From Algorimicrobium hallyeonense (GTDB taxonomy: Bacteria > Bacteroidota > Bacteroidia > Flavobacteriales > Flavobacteriaceae), in NCBI RefSeq assembly GCF_042657385.1, contig NZ_JBHSLA010000002.1:310001-374000 (forward strand): a stretch of 64,000 bases of DNA. Direction: 5' to 3'. Both the position numbers and the translations under genes were made by a program. Each line of letters opens with the position of its first letter. Position 1 is the first letter of the stretch. The notes under the pieces were generated by a model. It was given only the letters and a program-made list of their open reading frames with translations. It ran no database searches and was not told the origin of the DNA. Below, piece by piece: positions 25,216-33,518 of the stretch.

Positions 25216-26118
25216 TTATTTTGCTAATTCCATAAAACTATCTTCTATGGTTGATTGGGTTTTTTCAATGGTAATATTTGATAGGTTTTGGGTTTGTAAA
25301 TACTGTTTCAATTCGTTAGGATTAAATCCAGCACGTGTATCTGTATAATGTATAAACTCACCAAACGGATATACACTATGCTGATGTGGGTAAGCTTTTA
25401 AGCTCATTATTAATTGATACATATTGTTTGCACTAACGTCATAAATAGTTTTAGGGTACTGCTTTACAATGGCTTCCGGTGTATCAATCTGTAAAATTTC
25501 GCCATCTTGAATTAACGCTATTCTATCACACAAGGCAGCTTCGTCCATATAAGGCGTAGAAACCAAAATGGTTATATTTTTTTGTTGTAAGCGTTTTAAC
25601 ATGTCCCAAAATTCTTTCCTGGAAACGGGATCGACTCCTGTTGTGGGTTCGTCAAGAAACAATACTTTGGGTTTGTGAATTAACGCACAACACAAAGCCA
25701 GTTTTTGCTTCATACCTCCAGATAATTTACCAGCACGACGATCTTTAAAGGGCTCAATTTGAACATAAATATCTTTTATTAAATCGTAGTTTTCGGCAAT
25801 AGTGGTTCCGAAAATAGTTGCAAAAAACCTCAAATTTTCTTCAACCGTTAAATCTTGATATAATGAGAATTTCCCGGGCATATAACCTACGTGCATTCTT
25901 ATTTCTTTAAAGTCTTTCAGCACATCATAACCTGCAACAGTTGCATTACCTTCATTGGCAATTAACAAGGTTGTTAAAATTCTAAAAAGGGTTGTTTTTC
26001 CTGCGCCATCATGACCAATTAAACCAAAAAGCTCATTTGGTTTTACTTCAAAAGAAATATCCTGTAAGGCTTTTACATGTTTATAAGATTTGCTGATATG
26101 GTTAATTGAAATGCCCAT
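25216..26118 (-). CDS. ABC transporter ATP-binding protein (first ATPase)
   Basis: A 300-residue ABC ATPase with Walker A GHDGAGKT, Q-loop YMPGKFSLYQDLT, signature KLSGGMKQKLAL, Walker B KVLFLDEPTTGVDP and H-loop LVSTPYMDEAALCD, in which the usual His is Pro. About 80 C-terminal residues follow (YPKTIYDVSANNMYQLIMS). E. coli YbhF fuses two such ATPases; here they are separate genes, each with a different degenerate motif, so they likely work as a heterodimer. It starts six bases after the OsmC gene. Confidence 0.9.
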   Translation of the reverse strand: MGISINHISKSYKHVKALQDISFEVKPNELFGLIGHDGAGKTTLFRILTTLLIANEGNATVAGYDVLKDFKEIRMHVGYMPGKFSLYQDLTVEENLRFFATIFGTTIAENYDLIKDIYVQIEPFKDRRAGKLSGGMKQKLALCCALIHKPKVLFLDEPTTGVDPVSRKEFWDMLKRLQQKNITILVSTPYMDEAALCDRIALIQDGEILQIDTPEAIVKQYPKTIYDVSANNMYQLIMSLKAYPHQHSVYPFGEFIHYTDTRAGFNPNELKQYLQTQNLSNITIEKTQSTIEDSFMELAK

Positions 26119-26124
26119 GACCCT

Positions 26125-26583
26125 TTAGTTTTGAACGATAATTTTAGTTTCCATAGTAACTTTTGATGTAATAGAATTTGAAATTAGACAGGCTTTTTCT
26201 GCTTTTTCAACAATACGTTCTGTACGATCACGTTTGGACTCGTCTGTAATAACAACTTCAGGAAATAATAACACCTCGCTCATTACAAATTTGCCATCTA
26301 CTTTTTCTAATATACCTTTTGAATCACATGTAAAACTCACGTATTCTAATTTGGAAAATTCTGCAATCGCCAAAAAAGTAGTCATTAAACAACTGCTAAC
26401 AGCGGCAGTAAATAAATGTTCTGGCGACCAAATATTTGGCATTCCTCCAGGGAATTCTGGTGGTGTTGCAACTTCCAAACAGTTGGTTTCATTGGTTTCA
26501 TTATTGTGTAACTCTGGTGAACACATTATACCTTTTCGGTCTTGTGTCCAATTAATATTCACGTTATATGTATGCTTTTCCAT
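26125..26583 (-). CDS. OsmC-family thiol peroxidase-like protein
   Basis: A 152-residue OsmC/Ohr-fold protein. The two family cysteines are present: Cys65 in AVSSCLMTTFLAIAEF and Cys132 in EKACLISNSI. Such proteins reduce organic hydroperoxides or, in some cases, handle sulfur species. It sits inside the export operon, between a lipoprotein and the first ATPase, 21 and 6 bases away, so it is co-transcribed and probably linked to the same stress. Its exact substrate cannot be read from the sequence. Confidence 0.88.
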   Translation of the reverse strand: MEKHTYNVNINWTQDRKGIMCSPELHNNETNETNCLEVATPPEFPGGMPNIWSPEHLFTAAVSSCLMTTFLAIAEFSKLEYVSFTCDSKGILEKVDGKFVMSEVLLFPEVVITDESKRDRTERIVEKAEKACLISNSITSKVTMETKIIVQN

Positions 26584-26604
26584 GGTAAAAAATTTTTTAA
26601 GTTA

Positions 26605-27093
26605 TTATTGAAAATAGGTGTTATAAGCATTGATGTTTTCTTTGATACTAACCGTAATTTTTTCAGCATCATCAACATCCTCTGTTTTTAAAAGCGCATC
26701 AATTTTTTCAATTAATGGGTGAAGCCAAATGTGTAAATTGTCATGAGAAGGGCCTTTCATTGTACAATTTTTTACAACAAAATTTTTCTCATCATTCAGT
26801 TGTTCTGCTAGTTTATGAAAGGCATCTAATGTGCTAGCTGTTTGTGTATTGATTGTGTTTTGAAGTTTTTGAACACCTTCATTCGTTGTTGCATCGGCTT
26901 GCCACTTTTCGCCATAATCAATTTGTATTTCGCTTACCCATGCATTGGCATAAATACCAGAAGCTTCATGGGTATCATGATGGTTATCGGTCTCTGCAGG
27001 TTGTTCAGCAGTTTCCGTTTTTAGGTCTTGATTTTTGCTGTCTTTACAGCTTACTAAAGCCAATAGGCTTAATGTTAAAATTACATATTTCAT
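26605..27093 (-). CDS. His-rich lipoprotein of unknown function in the export operon
   Basis: A 162-residue lipoprotein (lipobox LVSC, Cys16). Residues 38-42 hold a small His cluster HHDTH. A likely helical domain follows, with the region C110-T-M112-K-G-P-S-H117-D-N-L-H121-I-W-L-H125. This spacing of Cys, Met and three His on a helix would suit a metal site, for example copper or zinc, in the periplasm. It lies between the membrane-fusion protein gene and the OsmC gene. I do not recognise a named family; metal binding is inferred from residues only. Confidence 0.75.
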   Translation of the reverse strand: MKYVILTLSLLALVSCKDSKNQDLKTETAEQPAETDNHHDTHEASGIYANAWVSEIQIDYGEKWQADATTNEGVQKLQNTINTQTASTLDAFHKLAEQLNDEKNFVVKNCTMKGPSHDNLHIWLHPLIEKIDALLKTEDVDDAEKITVSIKENINAYNTYFQ

Positions 27094-27104
27094 TGTTTTA
27101 GTTT

Positions 27105-28010
27105 TTAATTATTATTGGAATTATTTAACCACATTTCTGCTGGCATGCCTATTTTTAAGCTTCCATCATTCTTAACGGTTATTTTTACGGCATAAACAAG
27201 CGCAATACGCTCTTCTTTAGTTTGAATAATTTTGGGTGTAAATTCGGCTTCAGATGCAATCCATATTACGGTTCCTTCATAATCCTTCATGGTATCATTT
27301 GAATCAATTTTAACGGTTACGGATTCCCCAATTTTTATATTGGCTAATTGGGTTTCAATAATAAAAACACGCAATTCCATGTTTTCTAAATCAGCAATTT
27401 TGTAAAGTGGTTTTCCAAATGCTGTTATTTCACTAGGTTCTGCATATTTGGTTAATACTGTGCCGTTTATTGGATTTATAATCTTGCATTTATTAATTTG
27501 ATCATCAATTTGTTTAAGTTGAACGTCTAAATTTTTCAATTCGTTTACTACAGGTGCATTTTGGATTTCTACACTGCGTATTTGCTGCTTAATAACATCT
27601 ATTTCACCTTGAACATCGTCCAATTGTTTTTGTGTACCAGCTTTATCTCTTATTAAATTTTCTGTTCTAGTTTTGTTGATATTAGCTGTTTTTAATTTCG
27701 CCTTTAAAACGGCTATTTGAGATAAAACACCTTGTGATTTACTACTAATAACATCTTTAGAAACTAGTAATTGCTCGCGCTTTAACGCTAAAGGGATTGT
27801 GTCTATATAACCAACAAAGGCATCTATTTTAAGCGCATTGCCTTCCTGTACATTAAATGCCATAATCTTTCCGTTATTTTCAGCAGAAACGGTGATTTCT
27901 GTTGCTTCAAAATTTCCATATCCATCGGCTTTACCATTAGAATTGCTACAAGAATTCAACGTTAATAGTCCGAAACTAATTCCTAAATAATATATATATT
28001 GTCGTTTCAT
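27105..28010 (-). CDS. HlyD-family membrane fusion protein (YbhG-like)
   Basis: A 301-residue periplasmic adaptor with a lipobox LNSC (Cys21). It has the biotinyl-lipoyl-like half NGKIMAFNVQEGNALKIDAFVGYID, a long coiled coil (residues 70-165, LLVSKDVISS to QLKQIDDQINKC), the second lipoyl half KIINPINGTVLTKYAEPSEIT, and a beta-barrel region GESVTVKIDSNDTM. It links the ABC permeases to the TolC channel encoded just upstream. Three bases separate it from the TolC gene. Confidence 0.9.
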   Translation of the reverse strand: MKRQYIYYLGISFGLLTLNSCSNSNGKADGYGNFEATEITVSAENNGKIMAFNVQEGNALKIDAFVGYIDTIPLALKREQLLVSKDVISSKSQGVLSQIAVLKAKLKTANINKTRTENLIRDKAGTQKQLDDVQGEIDVIKQQIRSVEIQNAPVVNELKNLDVQLKQIDDQINKCKIINPINGTVLTKYAEPSEITAFGKPLYKIADLENMELRVFIIETQLANIKIGESVTVKIDSNDTMKDYEGTVIWIASEAEFTPKIIQTKEERIALVYAVKITVKNDGSLKIGMPAEMWLNNSNNN

Positions 28011-28012
28011 TT

Positions 28013-29266
28013 TTACTGTCCTTGAGTTATGTTATAATTTGCTTTAGCTAATTGCAATTGAATGTTATGGTTTGCGAAACTGTTTTCGGCTTCATATAAA
28101 TTTGTTAATTCCGTAACATAAGTGGAGGCCGTAATAACACCATTTCGTAGCTGCGATTCGGTTGCTAATAACACGGCTTTTCGAAGGTTGATGATTTCTG
28201 TATCTATCAATATCGTTTCTACAATTTTAGCTATTTCTAATTCGTACTTATTAAGTTCAATATTGGTGTTTAATTCAAAAATCTCCGTTTCATTTTCAAT
28301 AATATTTTTATTGATCATTAAGGATTCACGTTTCCTTTTATTGGCATTCCAATCAAAAACAGTCCAGTTTAACTTGACACCAATTGTATAAAATGGTTGA
28401 AAGGAATTGTCTAACATATTTAAACCCGGATTTCCTACACCTCCCGATGCAAATCCGAATAGTTTAGGCATATTGTTTTTTTGAATTAATTCCTGTTGAC
28501 TCTCAATTTCATCTTTTTTTAACTGAAACAATTCTAATTCTGGTCGTTGAAGTGCAGGCGAGAGGCTTATTACAAGTGAAGGTTTCTGAAATGTGGTAAA
28601 TTCGTTTAAAGACACACCTATTAAGGCCGATAAGGTTTCAGTTAGCACCTTTTTATTATTAGTGATTTCAGTAACCTGTTGTTTTATTTTTAATAGTTCG
28701 GCTACCAGCACTTTATCAGAAGCTGGCAACATGGTTCCGTATTCAATTCCTGCTGTGATCTCACGTAACTTACTTTCTAATTGCTCTTTTTTGGCTACTA
28801 ATAAATCCAAAGATTCATTGTGTAACAAAATAGAAAAGTATAGTTGATTAACACGCTGCTTTAACTGATACAAAGACACTTCCAATTGCTTTTGCTGGGT
28901 TTTTAGTTGAGCCAATTTTGCTTTAGATGATGCATGAATGGCACCACCATTATAAATTAATTGATTCACAGAAAGTGTTGCCCGATATTGATCGTTATTT
29001 GGTGGCTCAATGCCAGTGTCTGGAAGTGGTATTTGAGTCACATCTGATAAATAGGCAGCTTGCGCATCAAAGTCCAATTGCGGCAGTTTTTGGGTATCTA
29101 TAAGATCTAATTCTAAAGCATTTTGATTTTCTAATAAAGCTAGTTGCTTAACTAGAGGATAATTTTCCGACACCAATTGGTAGCACTTGTCCAAGGTTAC
29201 AATGTCTTGAGACCAACTTTGTAAGCCAACAAAAAGAAGAATCAATATACTAAAACGTGTTTTCAT
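28013..29266 (-). CDS. TolC-family outer-membrane efflux protein
   Basis: A 417-residue outer-membrane efflux duct. Signal peptide ends at SWSQ (residue 20). Two repeated OEP halves of long helices and short beta-strands follow; the beta-strand pieces YRATLSVNQLIYNGGAI and FYTIGVKLNWTVFDWNANKRKR are typical. With the HlyD-type adaptor and the two permeases it forms an envelope-spanning pump. It begins four bases after tetR. Confidence 0.92.
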   Translation of the reverse strand: MKTRFSILILLFVGLQSWSQDIVTLDKCYQLVSENYPLVKQLALLENQNALELDLIDTQKLPQLDFDAQAAYLSDVTQIPLPDTGIEPPNNDQYRATLSVNQLIYNGGAIHASSKAKLAQLKTQQKQLEVSLYQLKQRVNQLYFSILLHNESLDLLVAKKEQLESKLREITAGIEYGTMLPASDKVLVAELLKIKQQVTEITNNKKVLTETLSALIGVSLNEFTTFQKPSLVISLSPALQRPELELFQLKKDEIESQQELIQKNNMPKLFGFASGGVGNPGLNMLDNSFQPFYTIGVKLNWTVFDWNANKRKRESLMINKNIIENETEIFELNTNIELNKYELEIAKIVETILIDTEIINLRKAVLLATESQLRNGVITASTYVTELTNLYEAENSFANHNIQLQLAKANYNITQGQ

Positions 29267-29270
29267 GGTA

Positions 29271-29885
29271 CTATATTTTTATGGCATTGATTATAAAATC
29301 CGCAACTTCTGTCTTTCGGTTTTCCATAAGCTGCCTAAAACCTTTATCATCTTCTTTTGTAAAAGCCTTAACCAATGGCTTTGCTACAAAGGGAAAGATG
29401 TTTAAAGCCAGAATATTAATGAATAGCTGCTCACCAGAAATGGGGTTTAAAATCCCTTCCTTGATTTCAAAATCCACTCGTTTTTTGAACTTCTCGATAT
29501 TTAAGAGTGTTGAATTCTCTTGAATTTTCTGAAGGAAATCTGGATTTCTATTTAACTCTTGAATAATGAAATTCGGTAAATAAGGATGTTTTATTATAAA
29601 TGATATATAGTTAGAGGTGAAGTTTTTTACTTTTTCCTCAATAGACGAGTCATCATTTAAAATTGTATTTAACTGTGGTGCAAGCATGGAAAATGCATTC
29701 TTAAAAACCGCTTCAAAAAGTAGTTGTTTACTACGATAGTAATAATGAAGCATTGCTTTGTTTATATTGGCAGCATCTGCAATTTCTTGCATTCGGGCGC
29801 CGTCCATTCCTTTAGTTTGAAATATTTTTTTAGCAGCATCTAAAATTTGCTCCTCCGTGTTTTCGTCTTTCTTTTTAGCTGTCAT
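29271..29885 (-). CDS. TetR-family repressor of the export operon
   Basis: A 204-residue TetR/AcrR regulator. The N-terminal HTH is EEQILDAAKKIFQTKGMDGARMQEIADAANINKAMLHYYYRSKQLL, followed by an all-helical ligand-binding domain that ends NRKTEVADFIINAI. It is the first gene of the operon and reads into tolC, so it probably represses itself and the pump. An inverted repeat that overlaps its promoter (29898-29913) is the likely operator. The inducer is unknown. Confidence 0.92.
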   Translation of the reverse strand: MTAKKKDENTEEQILDAAKKIFQTKGMDGARMQEIADAANINKAMLHYYYRSKQLLFEAVFKNAFSMLAPQLNTILNDDSSIEEKVKNFTSNYISFIIKHPYLPNFIIQELNRNPDFLQKIQENSTLLNIEKFKKRVDFEIKEGILNPISGEQLFINILALNIFPFVAKPLVKAFTKEDDKGFRQLMENRKTEVADFIINAIKI

Positions 29886-29897
29886 TAACTTTATAGT

Positions 29898-29921
29898 TTA
29901 ACCGTTTGGTTAACAAATGTA
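29898..29921 (-). promoter_or_regulatory. TetR operator overlapping the export-operon promoter
   Basis: TTAACC and GGTTAA form a 6-base inverted repeat around GTTT at 29898-29913. The -7 element TACATTTG (minus strand, 29914-29921) abuts it directly. The repeat lies 13 bases upstream of tetR and would block transcription when bound. Confidence 0.7.
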
Positions 29922-29925
29922 CAAA

Positions 29926-29954
29926 AAACAATTCATTGCAAGAATGAATTGTTT
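29926..29954 (-). terminator. Intrinsic terminator of the small membrane protein gene
   Basis: A 12-base perfect inverted repeat (AAACAATTCATT/AATGAATTGTTT, loop GCAAG) followed on the minus strand by a run of T. It separates the small gene at 29960 from the tetR promoter. Confidence 0.85.
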
Positions 29955-29959
29955 AAAAA

Positions 29960-30127
29960 TTATAAATTAGTGGCCGTATCGTCCGTTTCTTCTACATCTT
30001 CTTTAGGTTTACCACTCATCATGAAGTTTATTAAAATTCCAACTAGAACGACACAAACGAGGGCAAAAATGCCAATCATTATTACGCCGTTGTTCCAGTT
30101 ATACAGTGCAAGGGATTGAGAAATCAT
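29960..30127 (-). CDS. Small single-pass membrane protein (55 residues)
   Basis: A 55-codon frame on the minus strand between topB and tetR. The product starts MISQSLALYNWNNGV, has one hydrophobic helix (about residues 15-36, VIMIGIFALVCVVLVGILI) and ends with an acidic tail GKPKEDVEETDDTATNL. It has its own good terminator directly after the stop and a near-consensus -7 element TATTTTTA (minus strand, 30154-30161). Together these make it a likely real gene. Function unknown. Confidence 0.75.
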   Translation of the reverse strand: MISQSLALYNWNNGVIMIGIFALVCVVLVGILINFMMSGKPKEDVEETDDTATNL

Positions 30128-30215
30128 AATTGTAAGTTTTGGTTTTCAATTGGTAAAAATATGGGTTAGAACCCTTTCTAAACATGATATTTATCACAAT
30201 TTATGAAATTATATG

Positions 30216-32519
30216 CTATTTAGCATGATTTTGAATAATTTCAAATACCAATTCTTTAGTCATTTTTTTTCCTTGAGCCTTTTCTCTTAAGTCATTAAAA
30301 GTTAATAAGAAATCGCAACCCTTACTATACTTGGTGCAGCCATAGGCTGTTTGACCTTTAGCAATAGTACCTTGTTGACATTTAGGACAGACTATAGTTT
30401 CCGGAACGGGCTTTTGTTTTTCCTTTTTAGGTTCTAAGACTAATTTATAGTTTTCGTCAAAACGCAACAAACCTTCTACAGTACCTGAATCTGTCTTGAA
30501 GCCTTTCAAATTTACGGTTGATCCTTTTTGAAGTAATCGTATATATTGTTTTTCAGAAATTTTCTTATCGTGTATTTTAAAGGGTAAAACCAATTTGCAT
30601 CCAGATTTATACTCCGAACAACCAAAAGCAGATTTTCCTTTAATTAGTGTACCCTTTTTACATTTAGGGCAGGTTTCCGATATAATTCCTTTACTTGTTT
30701 TCGGTTTATTAGCCTTTGGCTTTGCCGCTTTTTGTTGTGATGTAACAACATGCGATATATTAGCTCGTCTAGTTTCACTCCGGACTTCATAAACCAATTC
30801 ATCCACCATACGTTTCATATTATTAATAAACGTACTTGCTTTAAAGGTTCCTTTTTCAATATCCTTCAATTGCTTTTCCCAGGTTCCGGTTAATTCTGCC
30901 GATTTTAAAATATCATTCTGAATGGTATCAATCAACTGAATGCCTGTTGTAGTTGGTAAAACTTGCTTTTTATTTCGAATAATATATTTGCGTTTAAAAA
31001 GCGTTTCAATAATATTAGCACGTGTAGATGGTCTACCAATACCATTTTCCTTCATTAACTCCCGTAATTCATCATCATCTACCTGTTTGCCTGCTGTTTC
31101 CATGGCACGTAGGAGGGAGGCTTCTGTAAATTGGTTGGGTGGTTTCGTTTGTTTCTCTAAAAAAGAAGGTTCATGCGGTCCTTTTTCGCCTTCTACAAAG
31201 GACGGTAATGTATCTGCTGTTTTAATTTCCTTTTCAGGATTTTCAAATACAATTCGCCAACCTTTCTTCAAAATTTCCTTACCGGTTGTTTTAAAATTTA
31301 CGTCTGCAGCTTGACCAATTACGGTTGTATTGGACACTTCACAATCATCATAAAAAACAGCAATAAACCGTTTTACAATACTATTGTAAACCTGTTGTTG
31401 GTTGTATTGCAACCTTATTTCCACACCTGTTGGAATAATAGCATGGTGATCAGTTACTTTCTTGTCATTAAAAACTTTGGCTGACTTCTTAATTTTTTTT
31501 CCTAAAAGCGGTTGTGTTAACGCGGCATAATTGGTTAAATTCTTTAAAATACCAGCCACTTTTGGATAAACATCATTGGGTAGAAACGTGGTATCAACTC
31601 TAGGGTAGGTTACCACTTTCTGTTCGTATAAGCTTTGAACGAGTTTTAAGGTTTCATCGGCTGTAAAGCCAAAACGCTTATTACAATGTACTTGCAATCC
31701 TGTTAAATCGAATAACTTTGGTGCATATTCTTTTCCTTTCTTTTTGGAGGTTGAAATAATTTCGAATTCAGATTCTTTGACTTTATTCGCTAAAACTTCA
31801 CCATCTTCCATTTTTAAAAAACGCCCTTCTTCATAACTGAAAAGTGTATCACGATATAAGGTTTGCAGCTCCCAATAGGGTTGAGGCTTAAAATCTTCAA
31901 TTTCCTTAAACCTATTAACAACCATTGCTAAAGTGGGTGTTTGCACACGTCCCACCGATAACACTTGCTTGTATCCACCGTGCTTTAACGTATATAAACG
32001 GGTGGCATTCATTCCTAAAAGCCAATCGCCAATAGCTCTAGAAAATCCAGCATAATACAGGTTATCATAATCTTCTGATGGTTTTAGGTTTTCAAAACCT
32101 TCTTTAATAGCTTCGGTTGTTAAAGATGATATCCACAAGCGCTGAATAGGTCCTTTGTAGTTTGCTTGATCCATGACCCAACGCTGAATAAGTTCACCTT
32201 CTTGACCAGCATCACCACAGTTTATAACTAAATCGGCCTTATCAAATAAGCGTTTTACAATTTTAAATTGCTTCTGAATTCCCGAATTGGAAACCACTTT
32301 CGTTTTAAACTTTTCCGGAAGCATAGGTAAATTGTTTAAATCCCAGCTTTTCCAATAGGGTTTATAATCATTAGGCTCCATTAAAGTACACAAATGCCCA
32401 AAAGTAAAAGTTACTTGGTAACCATTACCCTCAAAATAACCATCATGCCGCGTATTAGCACCTAATACAGATGCTATTTCTCTGGCAACACTTGGTTTTT
32501 CGGCAATACAAACTTTCAC
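30216..32519 (-). CDS. topB: DNA topoisomerase III
   Basis: A type IA topoisomerase that passes single strands and helps resolve recombination and replication intermediates. The toprim domain starts MKVCIAEKPSVAREI (Glu7) and has the acidic motif D103-A-G-Q-E107-G-E109. The active-site Tyr lies in VTYPRVDTTFLP, near residue 310. The core ends about residue 600. Two C-terminal zinc-ribbon-like modules follow, each CPKC-x(9-15)-FGC or YGC with a further cysteine. At 767 residues it matches Bacteroidota TopB. It appears to be a single gene on the minus strand. Confidence 0.95.
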   Translation of the reverse strand: MKVCIAEKPSVAREIASVLGANTRHDGYFEGNGYQVTFTFGHLCTLMEPNDYKPYWKSWDLNNLPMLPEKFKTKVVSNSGIQKQFKIVKRLFDKADLVINCGDAGQEGELIQRWVMDQANYKGPIQRLWISSLTTEAIKEGFENLKPSEDYDNLYYAGFSRAIGDWLLGMNATRLYTLKHGGYKQVLSVGRVQTPTLAMVVNRFKEIEDFKPQPYWELQTLYRDTLFSYEEGRFLKMEDGEVLANKVKESEFEIISTSKKKGKEYAPKLFDLTGLQVHCNKRFGFTADETLKLVQSLYEQKVVTYPRVDTTFLPNDVYPKVAGILKNLTNYAALTQPLLGKKIKKSAKVFNDKKVTDHHAIIPTGVEIRLQYNQQQVYNSIVKRFIAVFYDDCEVSNTTVIGQAADVNFKTTGKEILKKGWRIVFENPEKEIKTADTLPSFVEGEKGPHEPSFLEKQTKPPNQFTEASLLRAMETAGKQVDDDELRELMKENGIGRPSTRANIIETLFKRKYIIRNKKQVLPTTTGIQLIDTIQNDILKSAELTGTWEKQLKDIEKGTFKASTFINNMKRMVDELVYEVRSETRRANISHVVTSQQKAAKPKANKPKTSKGIISETCPKCKKGTLIKGKSAFGCSEYKSGCKLVLPFKIHDKKISEKQYIRLLQKGSTVNLKGFKTDSGTVEGLLRFDENYKLVLEPKKEKQKPVPETIVCPKCQQGTIAKGQTAYGCTKYSKGCDFLLTFNDLREKAQGKKMTKELVFEIIQNHAK

Positions 32520-32646
32520 TATTCACGGATTTTTTAGGAAGGCGCAAAGTACAGAAATTTATGAAAACATGACAGCCTTTACTAATGATAGAATTTCGTT
32601 TTTTGAAAAAAATTTAAAAAAATAAAACAGTTTAATTATTTAATCG

Positions 32647-32660
32647 TAATATTGCAATAT
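32647..32660 (+). promoter_or_regulatory. ArsR operator/promoter of the arsenic operon
   Basis: ATATTGCAATAT (32649-32660) is a perfect 12-base palindrome 14 bases before arsR. It overlaps TAATATTG (32647-32654), a one-mismatch -7 element. This is the expected place for ArsR autoregulation, released by arsenite. Confidence 0.6.
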
Positions 32661-32674
32661 ACAAATACAAAGTT

Positions 32675-33007
32675 ATGGGAATTACTAAAACAGACAAGTT
32701 TACAGATGAGCAAAACAAATTAGCAACAATAGCTAAAGCACTAGGTCATCCAGCTCGTATAGCTATACTACAGCATTTATTTAAAATAGACAGCTGTATT
32801 TGTGGCGATTTGGTTACCGAAATTGGATTGGCTCAACCCACCATTTCACAGCACTTGAAAGAGCTAAAAAACTTGGGCATTATTAAAGGAAATATATCGG
32901 GAACAAGTGTTTGCTATTGTATTGATCAAGATGAATGGCAACAAATAACCGCATTATTAAGCCAATTTTTAAGTCAGAAAATTGAAGGCGTAGGCGACTG
33001 CTGCTAA
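32675..33007 (+). CDS. arsR: ArsR-family metalloregulator
   Basis: A 110-residue winged-helix repressor. The HTH is in VTEIGLAQPTISQHLKELKNLGIIKG. The metal site is probably the pair in DSCICGDL (Cys-x-Cys) on the helix before the HTH, with further cysteines at the C-terminal GDCC. It is the first gene of an operon with an arsenate reductase-like protein and an Acr3 exporter, so it should respond to arsenite. Distance to the next gene is 24 bases. Confidence 0.92.
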   Translation: MGITKTDKFTDEQNKLATIAKALGHPARIAILQHLFKIDSCICGDLVTEIGLAQPTISQHLKELKNLGIIKGNISGTSVCYCIDQDEWQQITALLSQFLSQKIEGVGDCC

Positions 33008-33031
33008 ACTATAAACGTAAAAAATACAGAT

Positions 33032-33499
33032 ATGAAACTATCAGAAATCAAACAACATTTAAGTCAATTAGAAACTATTGCGTTTCAATTACCCAATGGG
33101 CAATTAGTGCCAAATCATTTTCACGTAACGGAAATCGGAAAAATTAATAAACATTTTATTGATTGCGGTGGAACTGTAAGAACGGAAAACGTCATCAACT
33201 TTCAATTATGGGAAGCCAATGATTATGACCATAGGTTACATCCTGAAAAACTAGTTTCCATAATCGAATTATCTGAAAAGATGTTAAACCTAGAAGATTT
33301 AGAAATAGAGGTGGAATACCAAGGAAGCACCATAGGAAAATACGATCTAGATTTTGATGGTACGAACTTTTTATTAACCAATAAACAAACGGATTGTTTG
33401 GCTAAAGATAAATGCGGTATTCCCGCTGGAAAATCAAAACTTAAATTGTCTGAAATAGAAAAAATAGATAGCTGTGCTCCAGGTTCTGGATGTTGTTAA
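33032..33499 (+). CDS. DUF6428 family protein in the arsenic operon
   Basis: A 155-residue protein that starts MKLSEIKQHLSQLETIAFQLPNG. It matches the DUF6428 family, commonly found in arsenic operons of Bacteroidota. It has cysteines at CGGTVRTE, DCLAKDKCG and a terminal GSGCC, which could bind arsenite. No signal peptide, so it is cytoplasmic. A role as arsenic-binding accessory protein is inferred from position and cysteines; the function has not been established to my knowledge. Confidence 0.8.
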   Translation: MKLSEIKQHLSQLETIAFQLPNGQLVPNHFHVTEIGKINKHFIDCGGTVRTENVINFQLWEANDYDHRLHPEKLVSIIELSEKMLNLEDLEIEVEYQGSTIGKYDLDFDGTNFLLTNKQTDCLAKDKCGIPAGKSKLKLSEIEKIDSCAPGSGCC

Positions 33500-33518
33500 A
33501 CCTCTATAAATAGTACTG

